DNA of 39,503 bases from Deltaproteobacteria bacterium (GCA_015493765.1 WGCQ01000206.1:1-39503); one strand, 5' to 3'. Numbered from the stretch's first letter, positions 30,687 through 39,503 are shown. The notes: generated by a model from the sequence alone, not told the origin. Made by a program: numbers and translations.

Positions 30687-31454
30687 ATGACGAGGTATTT
30701 TACCCTCATCGTCAGCATGGCATTTGCAATTGCATGTTCGTCGTCATCGAACACGAAGACGGACGCGAACAACGCAAATGACCCCGGCCTTCATTCCGAT
30801 GCCGCAGTGGACATCCCCTCCGAAAACGGGGGGGATGTCCCTGTGGTCGTTGACCATGGCATCGACCATGGACAACCGGCTGTTGATACAAATCAACCGG
30901 ATAACGGAAATCCCGTGGACACCGCGGTTGACACTAACACGGGCGGCGGCTGTCCTTCCGTGGCAGTGTCCGGTTCCACTTGCGCCGAGGTTGGCGCCTG
31001 CATGCTGGCGTGCGATGATGCAACCTACCAGGCTCAGTGCAAGTCGGGCTCCACAAGCAGTGCCACTGCTGACTTCCAGGCCGTGGAGGATTGTGCCAAG
31101 CAGGCAAACTGTGACCCGATATTTACCGGCGAGAAATTTACGCAATGCGTGCTGGACAATTGCGAAACACAGTACGACAAGTGCTTCGTAGGTACAAAGA
31201 CCTGCCAGAGCATCAGGGATTGCCGGAAGGATTGTCCGGCCGGTGACCCGACGTGCCCGGTAAAATGCGTGGCCCAGGGTTCGACCAAGGCCCAGGAAGA
31301 CTACTTCAAGTATGTGACCTGCCTGTTCGACACCGACTGTGTAAAGGTTTTGCACCAGGTAATGGCCAATGGTTGGCCTACTGACGATTGCGAAAAAAAC
31401 GCCAGGGGCATAAACTGCGGTAATTACTGGCAAGCCTGCATGAATCCGCACTGA
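30687..31454 (+). CDS. Cysteine-rich lipoprotein paralogous to the C-terminal units of the upstream gene
   Basis: Lipobox 'AFAIACSSSS'; 'CAEVGACMLACDDATYQAQCKSGSTSSATADFQAVEDCAKQANC' parallels 'CKGYAKCWGDC...CVTNCQNQSTTQAVQNFSDFQGCLSQNC'. Confidence 0.8.
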   Translation: MTRYFTLIVSMAFAIACSSSSNTKTDANNANDPGLHSDAAVDIPSENGGDVPVVVDHGIDHGQPAVDTNQPDNGNPVDTAVDTNTGGGCPSVAVSGSTCAEVGACMLACDDATYQAQCKSGSTSSATADFQAVEDCAKQANCDPIFTGEKFTQCVLDNCETQYDKCFVGTKTCQSIRDCRKDCPAGDPTCPVKCVAQGSTKAQEDYFKYVTCLFDTDCVKVLHQVMANGWPTDDCEKNARGINCGNYWQACMNPH

Positions 31455-31498
31455 TCCCTGTCTCTATCCTGTTATCCGCATAAAAAAATCAAAAAGTT

Positions 31499-31527
31499 TT
31501 CAAATTTTCGTTAGATTTTGATACAAT
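31499..31527 (+). promoter_or_regulatory. Putative promoter (TTCAAA-N17-TACAAT)
   Basis: TTCAAA 31499-31504, 17-nt spacer, TACAAT 31522-31527, SD taggagg, ATG 31556. Confidence 0.45.
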
Positions 31528-31555
31528 ATATTGTCTATTGCTTATAGGAGGTTGT

Positions 31556-32065
31556 ATGCCTGGTGAAATGAGTGTATCGTCCAAGAAAAAGAAGGGCCTG
31601 ACCGAGGGCGCCAAAAAGACCAACAAGGCAAAGCAAAAAACCACGTCTTCAAAGGCGAAGGTGCCGCCGCCATTGTTGAAAGGTGAACCCGGGTCAAAAC
31701 ACAAAAAACAGGACGCTGTTGCCGAATTGAAGCAGTTGTTCGTGGAAATGGACCTGCCGGACAGGATCGTCCCTAACAACGTCAAGTCCTTCCATTACAA
31801 CCGATCTTCCGGTGAGTTGCGGATCGAACTGCACAGCGGATTCGAAAAGGCCTTTGACAAGGACAACGTGATCAAATTCGAGAGCCATGTCGAAGGGCGT
31901 CTGAAACACGGCGTATTCGATCGGATCAAAGGCGTAACCAGGGGATCGGCCTCGATCGTTTCCATCGAAAGGGGTAAGCCCGGACACGTTGACATCACCG
32001 GGAAACTGGGATTCTTCCACAAAACCATGACATTTGCGGACAGCGCTATACCGGATATGCCCTAA
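31556..32065 (+). CDS. Uncharacterised protein with Lys-rich N-terminus
   Basis: SD taggagg followed by ATG at 31556; Lys-rich first ~50 residues then a compact beta-rich segment. Confidence 0.65.
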   Translation: MPGEMSVSSKKKKGLTEGAKKTNKAKQKTTSSKAKVPPPLLKGEPGSKHKKQDAVAELKQLFVEMDLPDRIVPNNVKSFHYNRSSGELRIELHSGFEKAFDKDNVIKFESHVEGRLKHGVFDRIKGVTRGSASIVSIERGKPGHVDITGKLGFFHKTMTFADSAIPDMP

Positions 32066-32070
32066 ATGCC

Positions 32071-34149
32071 CTAAGTGTGTTTCAAGGCTTCCACGACCTC
32101 TGACGCTATTGTCTGTGCGGTTTTGGGACGTTCCCTGGGGTCTTCGGATAAGGACATTTTCAGCAGTGCCAGCACACCAAGTGATAGTTTGGCTTGTTGT
32201 TTCCTGAGTTCTACCAACGCGGCCCCCATGTCCACCGTGGAATCCACCGGTCTGCGTGGTAAATCGTTACCCAGCAACAGGGCAATCACCAACAATGCGT
32301 AGCTATAAATATCGGATGCCACCGTAATCTGACCGCCCATTAGCGCCTCAGGACTAAGAAATGTCTGGTCGCCCCACAAAATGGGTCCATGTTTATCAAA
32401 CCTGGCGTCAGGTATTCCAAAACAACCCACTTGCACGGAATCGCCGGATTTGGACACGTAAATACATGATGGTGACAAACCTTTATGTACAAAACCATGG
32501 CCATGTGCATGATCCACGGCCGCTGCAGTGTTGGAAAGCACACTGATTATGCTTTGCAAGGATAACGGGCCTTGCGACTCGGACATAATGTCTTTAAGAG
32601 AACGTCCTGGCGGTTCCATCGTTACCACGTAGGGCATGTTTTCTATAACTCCGCCTTCTATGGCCTGTACGATCGACGGATGGCGAAGTTCCTTGACCCG
32701 GCCCGCTTCCTCGATGATCCTGTTCAGTTCCGGTTTTATAATCATCTGCCAGGCGTGCATAATCCTGATATGACAGTCCACCCCACTCTGTTTATACAAG
32801 GCGCTAAACGTGCTTACCACGCCACTGTCCCCGAGTTTCTCCTTGATTCCAAACCGGTTATTCAACAACAATTCGACTTGTCTGTTATCCATACCCGTGG
32901 ATTGTGGTTTGTTTCCTTCCTTAACCCAGGCATCCAAAGGCACCACTTCACCCATCATGGCCTGCACATGCCGGATTTCCAGTTGCTGCATCTTGTCCTT
33001 CATCTCCTGGTCCAGCAGCCTCGCCTCTTTCATCCGTCGGATCCCGGCCAGGCAGGTTTCCAGGTCGCCCATTCCTTCAACGGCCTTCAGCGCAAACTTC
33101 ATTGAAGCCACTGCCTTTGCATTTAGCGTACTGTGCAACAGGTAATGTTTCAGGTAATTGCGGGCCTCCTCGGTCCTCCCGTCCTCGATGCAGATTTTTC
33201 CCAGTATCAAGGCCGCGGTCGTGTAACCCTTGTCCGTAGGTTTCAAGGCCCTTAGCAAGCGCTCCGTCAACGGATAGTCCTTATCCTTGAATGCCTGCAT
33301 ACCTGCCTCGAACAGGTTACCCTTGTTCGCCAGCCTGAGCACATCGGAATTTGTTACTGGCTTGGTACTGGCCGCCCTCGCCGCCTCTCCGAACAAACCA
33401 GCCTTTTCATACAATTTCACCGCATCCTGGGGCCGACCAGCGATTTCCAAGGCCCTGGCAGCCTTTTCGGGTTTTGAGGCCTTTAAAAATGCCTGTGCCG
33501 CCCTCGAATAGTCACCGGCCTGCTCGAATGCCTGGGCTGCCTCCTGGAAATGACCCGCAGTAAAAAACGCCTGGGCCGCCTTCGCATATTCCCCTTTACC
33601 TGCCCATACCGATGCCATCACCTGCAAGCGCTCGTACTCGGACGCCCGCTCCTCCAGTATTTTTATGGCACGCTCCTCCTGACCCGCCTCCAGCAACATC
33701 CGCGCAGCCATCACGGGGTTACCGGCCTGCAAATACATCTCGGCCGCCTGGTCCCATTTCCTGGCCACCCTGAAGGCCTCAGCCGCCTTACCTGCCTTGC
33801 CCAGTTTCATAAACCATTCCGCGGCATTCTCATAATCCTTGCCCCGCAGGAACAGTTCGGATGCCCGTTCTTCCTGTCCCACCAGTAAGGCCACCCGGGC
33901 CGCCTCGGAATACTTGTGCCGCCTTATCAGGGTTTCCATGGCCCGCACAAATTCACCGTTTTCCAGGAAGGCCACCACCACGCCCCCCACAATGGGATGC
34001 GCCTCCTGTTGCTGTTGACTGCTGAGCAACGCCATCCTGGGACGGCTTTGCTTGCGCAGTTTCAGCACTACGATCACCGCAACAACGGCAGAAATCAACA
34101 AGCCGATTATTAAATATGGTACAACTCCGGTAACCATCGCTATGTACAT
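32071..34149 (-). CDS. Membrane-anchored TPR protein with C-terminal predicted pseudokinase domain
   Basis: N-terminal TM 'VVPYLIIGLLISAVVAVIVVL'; TPR-like repeats 'AAEMYLQAGNPVMAARMLLEAGQEERA'; kinase-like C-terminus with 'FVHKGLSPSCIYVS', 'VGCFGIPD', 'FLSPEAL'. Confidence 0.85.
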   Translation of the reverse strand: MYIAMVTGVVPYLIIGLLISAVVAVIVVLKLRKQSRPRMALLSSQQQQEAHPIVGGVVVAFLENGEFVRAMETLIRRHKYSEAARVALLVGQEERASELFLRGKDYENAAEWFMKLGKAGKAAEAFRVARKWDQAAEMYLQAGNPVMAARMLLEAGQEERAIKILEERASEYERLQVMASVWAGKGEYAKAAQAFFTAGHFQEAAQAFEQAGDYSRAAQAFLKASKPEKAARALEIAGRPQDAVKLYEKAGLFGEAARAASTKPVTNSDVLRLANKGNLFEAGMQAFKDKDYPLTERLLRALKPTDKGYTTAALILGKICIEDGRTEEARNYLKHYLLHSTLNAKAVASMKFALKAVEGMGDLETCLAGIRRMKEARLLDQEMKDKMQQLEIRHVQAMMGEVVPLDAWVKEGNKPQSTGMDNRQVELLLNNRFGIKEKLGDSGVVSTFSALYKQSGVDCHIRIMHAWQMIIKPELNRIIEEAGRVKELRHPSIVQAIEGGVIENMPYVVTMEPPGRSLKDIMSESQGPLSLQSIISVLSNTAAAVDHAHGHGFVHKGLSPSCIYVSKSGDSVQVGCFGIPDARFDKHGPILWGDQTFLSPEALMGGQITVASDIYSYALLVIALLLGNDLPRRPVDSTVDMGAALVELRKQQAKLSLGVLALLKMSLSEDPRERPKTAQTIASEVVEALKHT

Positions 34150-34334
34150 GATAACCCATATTCCGGGTTTTTGCAGTTTTTTTCACCCGAATTTTTCACT
34201 TTGTTTTCAATCACAGATGCCCATGCCCGAATTACCTGCCTTTTCATTAATGATCTGGCTAAATTTGTGGTGGCCAGGCCTTGTTTTATATTTTTTGGGA
34301 CTTATAATTCTTGGGGCTTTTGATGAGGTGTGAA

Positions 34335-35537
34335 ATGATCGATAAAATCAAGCATTTTGAGGCGGATTTGGCCCCAAAAGTAACGAATTTTCTGGCCGAC
34401 ATAGTCAGCATAAAATCCCTGAGCAGCCAGGAGGATGCGGTAATTGCGCGTATAAAACAGGAAATGGAGGCCGTTGGTTTCGACTCGGTCAGGGAGGACG
34501 GCTTCGGCAACCTGATCGGCGTAATCGAGGGGGACGGGCCTACCATAGCCTTTGACGCGCACATAGACGTGGTGGATGCCGGTGATACCGAGGCATGGCA
34601 GACTCCACCTTTTGAGGCCGTAATCCGGGATGGTTGGTTGTACGGACGTGGTTCCAGCGACCAGAAGGCGGGTATGGCCTCTATCGTGTACGGGGGATGG
34701 CTGTTGAAGCAACTGGGCGTGAAATTGCCGTTTCGGTACGTTGCAACCGCTGCGGTCCAGGAGGAGGATTGTGACGGGTTGTGCTGGCGTTACATGGTTG
34801 AAAAGGACGGGTTCAGACCGGACGCCGTGGTAATAACGGAACCTACGAACAACCAGGTGTACCGCGGACACAGGGGCAGGATGGAGGTGATGATTCGCGT
34901 CCGAGGCCTGTCTGCCCACGGTGCCATGCCCCAGCAGGGCAAGAATGCCATCTACATGATGTCTGACATCGTGCAGGAGGTTCGGGACCTGTCCAACCAC
35001 TTGAAACACCACGATTTCCTGGGCTCCGGCACATTGACCATATCAGGTTTCAAGTCCGGCGCACCCAGTCAGTGCTCTGTGGCGGATTATGCCGAGATCT
35101 ACATCGACCGCCGCATGACACTCGGTGAAACCAGGGATACGGTTGTCCAGGAATTACAAAACCTGCCTTCGGTCAAAAAATACGGGGCCGAGGTGATCGT
35201 GCCGGTGTATGAACGCCCCACGCGCACTGGCCTGGTTTACCCGGTGGACAAGTACTTCCCCACCTGGCTGACAACCGAGGATGCGCCGGTGCTAAAGGCC
35301 GCACTCGAGGCCGGCGAATCAGTCCTGGGCAGGCCACAGACCGCAGGACGCTGGAAGTTTTCCACGAACGGTGTGAGCACCATGGGGGTGTACGGCATAC
35401 CAACCATCGGGTTCGGACCGGGCAACGAGGACTTTGCGCACTCCCCCAATGAACGCTGTGATATTGCGCAACTGCCTGTCGCATCGATGTTTTATGCGCT
35501 CTTCGGCTTCGATTTTGCAAAACACTTCCAGGGTTGA
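34335..35537 (+). CDS. M20-family metallohydrolase, YgeY-like
   Basis: 'IAFDAHIDVVDAGD', 'GWLYGRGSSDQKAGMAS', 'AAVQEEDCDG', 'TEPTNNQVYRGHRGR', 'GLSAHGAMPQQGKNAIYMM', 'GFGPGNEDFAHSPNE'. SD gaggtg upstream of ATG 34335. Confidence 0.88.
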   Translation: MIDKIKHFEADLAPKVTNFLADIVSIKSLSSQEDAVIARIKQEMEAVGFDSVREDGFGNLIGVIEGDGPTIAFDAHIDVVDAGDTEAWQTPPFEAVIRDGWLYGRGSSDQKAGMASIVYGGWLLKQLGVKLPFRYVATAAVQEEDCDGLCWRYMVEKDGFRPDAVVITEPTNNQVYRGHRGRMEVMIRVRGLSAHGAMPQQGKNAIYMMSDIVQEVRDLSNHLKHHDFLGSGTLTISGFKSGAPSQCSVADYAEIYIDRRMTLGETRDTVVQELQNLPSVKKYGAEVIVPVYERPTRTGLVYPVDKYFPTWLTTEDAPVLKAALEAGESVLGRPQTAGRWKFSTNGVSTMGVYGIPTIGFGPGNEDFAHSPNERCDIAQLPVASMFYALFGFDFAKHFQG

Positions 35538-35567
35538 GCAAAAAATCCAACCGTGACATGATATTTT

Positions 35568-35617
35568 GGGCTCTTCCGTAAGTGGTGGATACCACCCAGG
35601 CGGGATCCGGAAGAACC
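35568..35617. terminator. Nested palindrome between convergent genes, possible bidirectional terminator or REP-like hairpin
   Basis: Outer arms ggctcttccg/cggaagaacc (9 of 10 bp), inner GGTGG-ATA-CCACC. Confidence 0.5.
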
Positions 35618-35659
35618 TTATTTTGTACAAAAATGAATATTGAGATGATGTTCAGCCTG

Positions 35660-37873
35660 TCACCTGGTGCAATTTCCGGCCTTTCCGCGCAGCAGTTTTT
35701 GCATCTTTTGCCTGTGCCCTCGGGTGGTCAGGCTGCCCGGAGTGGACACGCGTTTCCATACCTTTGAGCCCATGTTGCGGTGGCATCCCAGGCATGTGCC
35801 TGTACGCAGCAGGGTTTGCCGTTCCCTTTTGTTCAGGGGCCTGGACAATTTCCAGTGTGAACCCACGGTCTGTAACTGGCGGCCATCCCTGCTGACCACC
35901 TGGCTCCAGTCCGTGGGCAGGGTGTTCACCGGGTTGAACTGCACCTTTGCCGCAGTCGGAAACTTGCCATCGGTCTTTACGTCCACCTTTCTGGGTTTAT
36001 CATAGCCGCGAAAGAAACGGCCACCCTCGATTCCGTAACCGGCCGCCTTGGGGTCTGCATGACAGGATTCACAGGAACGGGCGTGCTTGTCCACGGTGTG
36101 TGGAAACACCGGCGCCATGTCCAGGCCTGGTACACCCTCCGAATCCCATACCCTGGAATGGGCAAGGCTGCGTCCGCCAGGCCCAACCACGGTGGATACC
36201 ACCTGGCAGCCCGGTTCCAGCGGCGTAATCCTGCCCTCGCCATTCACGCCCAGGATCGGACGTTCCCAACGCAGGTAACTGCGCGATTCCCTGACCCTGC
36301 CCATCAACTGCGGCAGTTTTTCACCCTTTACAAAGGACCGGTCGGGTGTGGTGCCATCAGCGCGATGCGCATTGCCCACAGCCAGCCAGTCGATGCCTTT
36401 TTTGCGTGCGTCATAGGACACGTGGCAGCCGTAACACTGGGGGGCCCAGGTGGAGTGGCATGTGTAACACTCCATCTTTTTCGTGTGTATGGTGACCCGG
36501 TCCATGGCGGTCAGGGCATTTTCGTTCAATTTACCCTGTTTTTTCAATGCCTTAAGCAAGGGCACCTGGTGGTCACGACCGTCCACTGCATGCAGAACCA
36601 CAGTGCCATCCTTCATGCGCTCCACATTGCCGAAGGGATTTCCACGTGCGGTCAACAGTTCGCCTGAACCGTCCGATTTTTGCCGCCACAACCCACGGGG
36701 CCTGCCACTTGCCGGTTTCGTGGAAAATTCATCCATGTAGCCCAGGGGCAATTCCCAGGGATAGGCCCTGGTCGTGCCATGGCAATCGCTGCACTCGATC
36801 TCCACCTGCGCCAGGGTTGTGCCAAAAATACGCCCGTCCCCGTGTATGTCAGTGGTGGTGTGACAGTCCTGGCATGTCATGCCGGCACGGTAGTGCACGT
36901 CGGACTGGATATGCACGTAGTACTTGCCGTGAATCCTGGGCTGGCTTTCGCCGTGTGGGCCAAAGGGCGTGGGATACGGACTCTCCATCATGCCCGTAAA
37001 ACTGGTTCCGATACGCTTGCCCCTGGTGTGGCAATGCAGGCAGTTCTGGGTTGGCACACCGGCACCCAGGTTGCGAGTACCCACCAGCCGGTGATACAAC
37101 GGGTGACCTGGCTGGTCCTTCGGTATGGTAGGGTCTGCGGACTGGGACAGCCCTTCGTTTGAATACACGATGTGACACGAGGAACACCCCATGCCGCGGT
37201 AATCGCCTCGTCGATGCCTGCCGGATACACCCACGTGGCAGGCCAGGCACTCCTCCCGTAAATAATTGAATGTGTATTCGTTAGGATGCCTGGCGAGCCT
37301 TTTCGGGTCTGTTAGCGGCAATTGTTTTAAGGTTCTGGGAAAGGGACCGGGATTTTGTGCGGCCAGGCGTTTCATATAGGCCAGGTATGCAGGCGTACCC
37401 TCCAGTTCGTTGTCCGGCAGGCTCCTGGCGTCGTAATTGCCGTACCTTACGGTTTTATCCTGCTGGATTGCCACGGTGTGCAGGGCACCCTGGATCTTAC
37501 CCGCCTCTGTTGCCATCAGCGAGTTGTTTACCCTGGCAGTGTACGAAGGATGGCACTGGCCGCAGGTTTTTGCCACGATCCACGGGCTGCCCGGGTCCGG
37601 AAAGAATCCCTTTTTGCCTTTTCCCCGTGCAGCAGCACGATGCGCCGCCGCCTTCGTTACGGCGGACGGGTCCCCCCCGTGGCATACCACGCAGGTTCCA
37701 TCCCGGCCACCAAAGCCCTTCAAGGCCTGGGCCATACCGGTTTGGGGAGGCACAATGGACTCGATCCCCTTGTGGCAGTCAAGGCAGTGATTTTTTGCCA
37801 CCGCCTGAATCGACACCACCGCCACCACGAAAGAAATTACCGTCATGAATTTATAAATAAAACCTTTATGCAT
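35660..37873 (-). CDS. Exported dodecaheme c-type cytochrome (12 CxxCH motifs)
   Basis: CLDCH, CVVCH, CGQCH, CLACH, CSSCH, CLHCH, CQDCH, CSDCH, CYTCH, CYGCH, CESCH, CLGCH; N-terminal signal sequence. Confidence 0.9.
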   Translation of the reverse strand: MHKGFIYKFMTVISFVVAVVSIQAVAKNHCLDCHKGIESIVPPQTGMAQALKGFGGRDGTCVVCHGGDPSAVTKAAAHRAAARGKGKKGFFPDPGSPWIVAKTCGQCHPSYTARVNNSLMATEAGKIQGALHTVAIQQDKTVRYGNYDARSLPDNELEGTPAYLAYMKRLAAQNPGPFPRTLKQLPLTDPKRLARHPNEYTFNYLREECLACHVGVSGRHRRGDYRGMGCSSCHIVYSNEGLSQSADPTIPKDQPGHPLYHRLVGTRNLGAGVPTQNCLHCHTRGKRIGTSFTGMMESPYPTPFGPHGESQPRIHGKYYVHIQSDVHYRAGMTCQDCHTTTDIHGDGRIFGTTLAQVEIECSDCHGTTRAYPWELPLGYMDEFSTKPASGRPRGLWRQKSDGSGELLTARGNPFGNVERMKDGTVVLHAVDGRDHQVPLLKALKKQGKLNENALTAMDRVTIHTKKMECYTCHSTWAPQCYGCHVSYDARKKGIDWLAVGNAHRADGTTPDRSFVKGEKLPQLMGRVRESRSYLRWERPILGVNGEGRITPLEPGCQVVSTVVGPGGRSLAHSRVWDSEGVPGLDMAPVFPHTVDKHARSCESCHADPKAAGYGIEGGRFFRGYDKPRKVDVKTDGKFPTAAKVQFNPVNTLPTDWSQVVSRDGRQLQTVGSHWKLSRPLNKRERQTLLRTGTCLGCHRNMGSKVWKRVSTPGSLTTRGHRQKMQKLLRGKAGNCTR

Positions 37874-37888
37874 AACACCTCCATGGCC

Positions 37889-37899
37889 ATTATAGCACA
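37889..37899 (-). promoter_or_regulatory. Extended -10 promoter element (TGTGCTATAAT) for the cytochrome gene
   Basis: Minus strand TG-C-TATAAT just upstream of the cytochrome start; a 22-mer motif copy lies further upstream. Confidence 0.6.
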
Positions 37900-37922
37900 A
37901 ACCATGCGTGTATAGTCATAAA

Positions 37923-37946
37923 CCCAAATTGCCTGACTAAATCAGG
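37923..37946 (-). repeat. 22-mer motif copy (cctGATTTAGTCAGGCAATTTGGG)
   Basis: Minus-strand near-match to the consensus, directly upstream of the cytochrome promoter. Confidence 0.7.
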
Positions 37947-38062
37947 AAATGAAACTTCGCCTGACGGCTCGTTGTCACGGCCTGCGGCCTTAGGCAAGTC
38001 GCATCAAGCGGCCCATCTGCTTCGTCATTGTACCTGAACCCATTTCTGCAACCTTTGTCCTC

Positions 38063-38082
38063 GAATTTGGCAGGTAAATTGG
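38063..38082 (+). repeat. 22-mer motif copy, diverged (GAATTTGGCAGGTAAATTGG)
   Basis: Second copy in the same intergenic region, one internal deletion relative to the consensus. Confidence 0.5.
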
Positions 38083-38113
38083 TTATAAATGATTCCTGTT
38101 GGATTTTTAAAGA

Positions 38114-39004
38114 TCACGGCCGGTCTTCGGTATCACAGGGGGTGTCCAGGGACTCGCACTGCAAGGTCACGTGATGTATGTTAAAACGTTTTTCCAGCAG
38201 GTCCTGGATCCGCAGCCTGATTTGGTCTGTTTGTGACACCGTGGCCTCACCCACCTTGATGTGAGCCTCCAGGTGGATGTCGTGGTCGCTGACCTCCCAC
38301 AGATGCACGTGGTGCACACCCTGTACCCCGGGTACGTCCATCAGGGCATTGCGTACCTCATCCAGGGATACGCCTGGCGGCGAGGCCAGCAGGACCATGT
38401 CGGTTTCGTGCTTCAGGATATGCACGCTTTCCTTGAATATGTAAAGGCTAATCAGGATCGTCAATACCGGGTCCACCCAGAACACGTCCCAGTACAGGAT
38501 AGCCACACCGCCGACCACCACCCCCAGGCTGGACATGGCATCGGATAGCAGGTGCAGGTAAACTGCACGCAGATTCGTGTTTTTGCCTGCACCCTGGTGC
38601 AACAGCCAGGTCCCGGCCACGTTCGCAACCAGCCCGATCAAGGCTACAACGGTCATCACCGAACCGGTGACCGGCTGTGGATGGATCAGTCGTTTCACCG
38701 CCTCGATCACCAGGTAAACGCTGATCCCCACCAGGGTCCCTGCATTGATGAACGCGGCAATAACCTCGGCCCGCTTTAACCCAAACGTGTAATGCTGATT
38801 AGCAGGCCTCATGCCCAGTCTCATGGCCACCCACGCAATGACCACTGCCAGGGCGTCGCTAAGGTTGTGGATTGCATCGGATACCAGGGACAAACTGCCG
38901 CTGATCAATCCGCCAACCACCTCTGCCAGCGTGATCGTGAGGTTCAAAGCCACCACTGCTGTTAAGCGTTTTCCACTGGTCGGAATTTCATGTTCGTGCG
39001 ACAT
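38114..39004 (-). CDS. CDF-family cation efflux transporter (CzcD-like)
   Basis: 'NLTITLAEVVGGLISGSLSLVSDAIHNLSDALAVVIAWVAMRLG...YTFGLKRAEVIAAFINAGTL'; cytoplasmic 'GVQGVHHVHLWEVSDHDIHLEAHIKV'. Start MSHEHE at 39004. Confidence 0.92.
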   Translation of the reverse strand: MSHEHEIPTSGKRLTAVVALNLTITLAEVVGGLISGSLSLVSDAIHNLSDALAVVIAWVAMRLGMRPANQHYTFGLKRAEVIAAFINAGTLVGISVYLVIEAVKRLIHPQPVTGSVMTVVALIGLVANVAGTWLLHQGAGKNTNLRAVYLHLLSDAMSSLGVVVGGVAILYWDVFWVDPVLTILISLYIFKESVHILKHETDMVLLASPPGVSLDEVRNALMDVPGVQGVHHVHLWEVSDHDIHLEAHIKVGEATVSQTDQIRLRIQDLLEKRFNIHHVTLQCESLDTPCDTEDRP

Positions 39005-39180
39005 AAGGGACCTCATTGCTGTGGACCCGTTTTTCGGGCCACCATGTATTAAGTTTAGCACATCATGTATGGGGAAATCCTTGCCTTGGATTAAGGTTTT
39101 GTAGGATTCGGTTGAGTATTATGTATTAAGGTGATGGATGCATCAGCAGGCCGTCGGTGGTGGTCGAGGGACGTGATAAA

Positions 39181-39235
39181 ACAGTCCGGATTTTCGGACT
39201 CTTCCGGACTGATGTGTCCGGATAGCCGGACTGTT
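39181..39235. repeat. CCGGACT palindrome cluster, copy B
   Basis: ACAGTCCGG (39181-39189) and CCGGACTGT (39226-39234) enclose further CGGACT/CCGGA units; shares CCGGATTTTCGGACTC with 7631-7660. Confidence 0.65.
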
Positions 39236-39260
39236 TGTTCCCATGATTAAGTATGCATAG

Positions 39261-39286
39261 TGCTGTAATTAATTGATCTTACAGCA
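39261..39286. repeat. Inverted repeat TGCTGTAA-N10-TTACAGCA
   Basis: Perfect 8-bp arms, followed by T-rich ttattgtgtttt. Confidence 0.55.
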
Positions 39287-39388
39287 TTATTGTGTTTTGT
39301 ATGCGTTTTGGCACATCTATTGCAATCACGTACGTTGTCCCTTTAGGGACGCTTGACAGGGCGACCGCGGTGGTCAAACAGCGCGCGC

Positions 39389-39430
39389 GGGGTTTAACCC
39401 CACAGACCTTTGGTGGTGGAACAGGTCTGT
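39389..39430. repeat. Adjacent hairpins GGGGTTTAACCCC and ACAGACCT-N13-AGGTCTGT
   Basis: Read directly from sequence at 39389-39401 and 39402-39430. Confidence 0.55.
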
Positions 39431-39503
39431 CCCCGGACCTGGATTTGGCTCGGCGTGCCGGCGGGGGAGGGCCCATGCGTTAGCCCGCTCCCTGCGCATC
39501 GGC

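Overview
The 39.5 kb window is a bacterial chromosomal segment, probably from a Myxococcota or deltaproteobacterial-type lineage. That lineage is inferred from lipoprotein style, CGNGxCExGE repeats, abundant Ser/Thr kinase-like genes and a multiheme cytochrome; it was not tested. Housekeeping content includes gyrB followed by a DnaC-like helicase loader, an M20/YgeY-like hydrolase, a CDF cation transporter, an S9 peptidase, a DsbA-like thioredoxin protein and a Ser/Thr kinase. These are mixed with many secreted or lipoprotein genes of unknown function. The most promising candidate system is at the left end: a tightly overlapping operon (about 2352-7502) of an uncharacterised protein, two different BrxC/BrxD-like (DUF2791) P-loop ATPases and an Lhr-like DEAD/DEAH helicase. 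It is preceded by the 3' end of what looks like a SNF2-type helicase. This resembles part of a BREX type 2 or Ter-associated defence cassette, but no PglX, PglZ or TerB partner is visible. Unexplained structure includes: (i) a ~22-bp motif, GAATTTAGTCAGGTAATTTGGG, in at least eight copies, several of them 5-14 nt upstream of a plausible -35 box; (ii) a composite repeat of NNCCGT hexamers plus a 68-bp 'GWKPAIPG' block, whose hexamer also encodes a Thr-Asp/Thr-Ala linker in a lipoprotein; (iii) an inverted repeat GATATGC-N3-GCATATC at two intergenic sites; (iv) a perfect palindrome in the spacer of a strong promoter; (v) a TPR-pseudokinase; (vi) a decayed REP-associated transposase next to gyrB. 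All calls come from reading the sequence and ORF translations; no database search was run.
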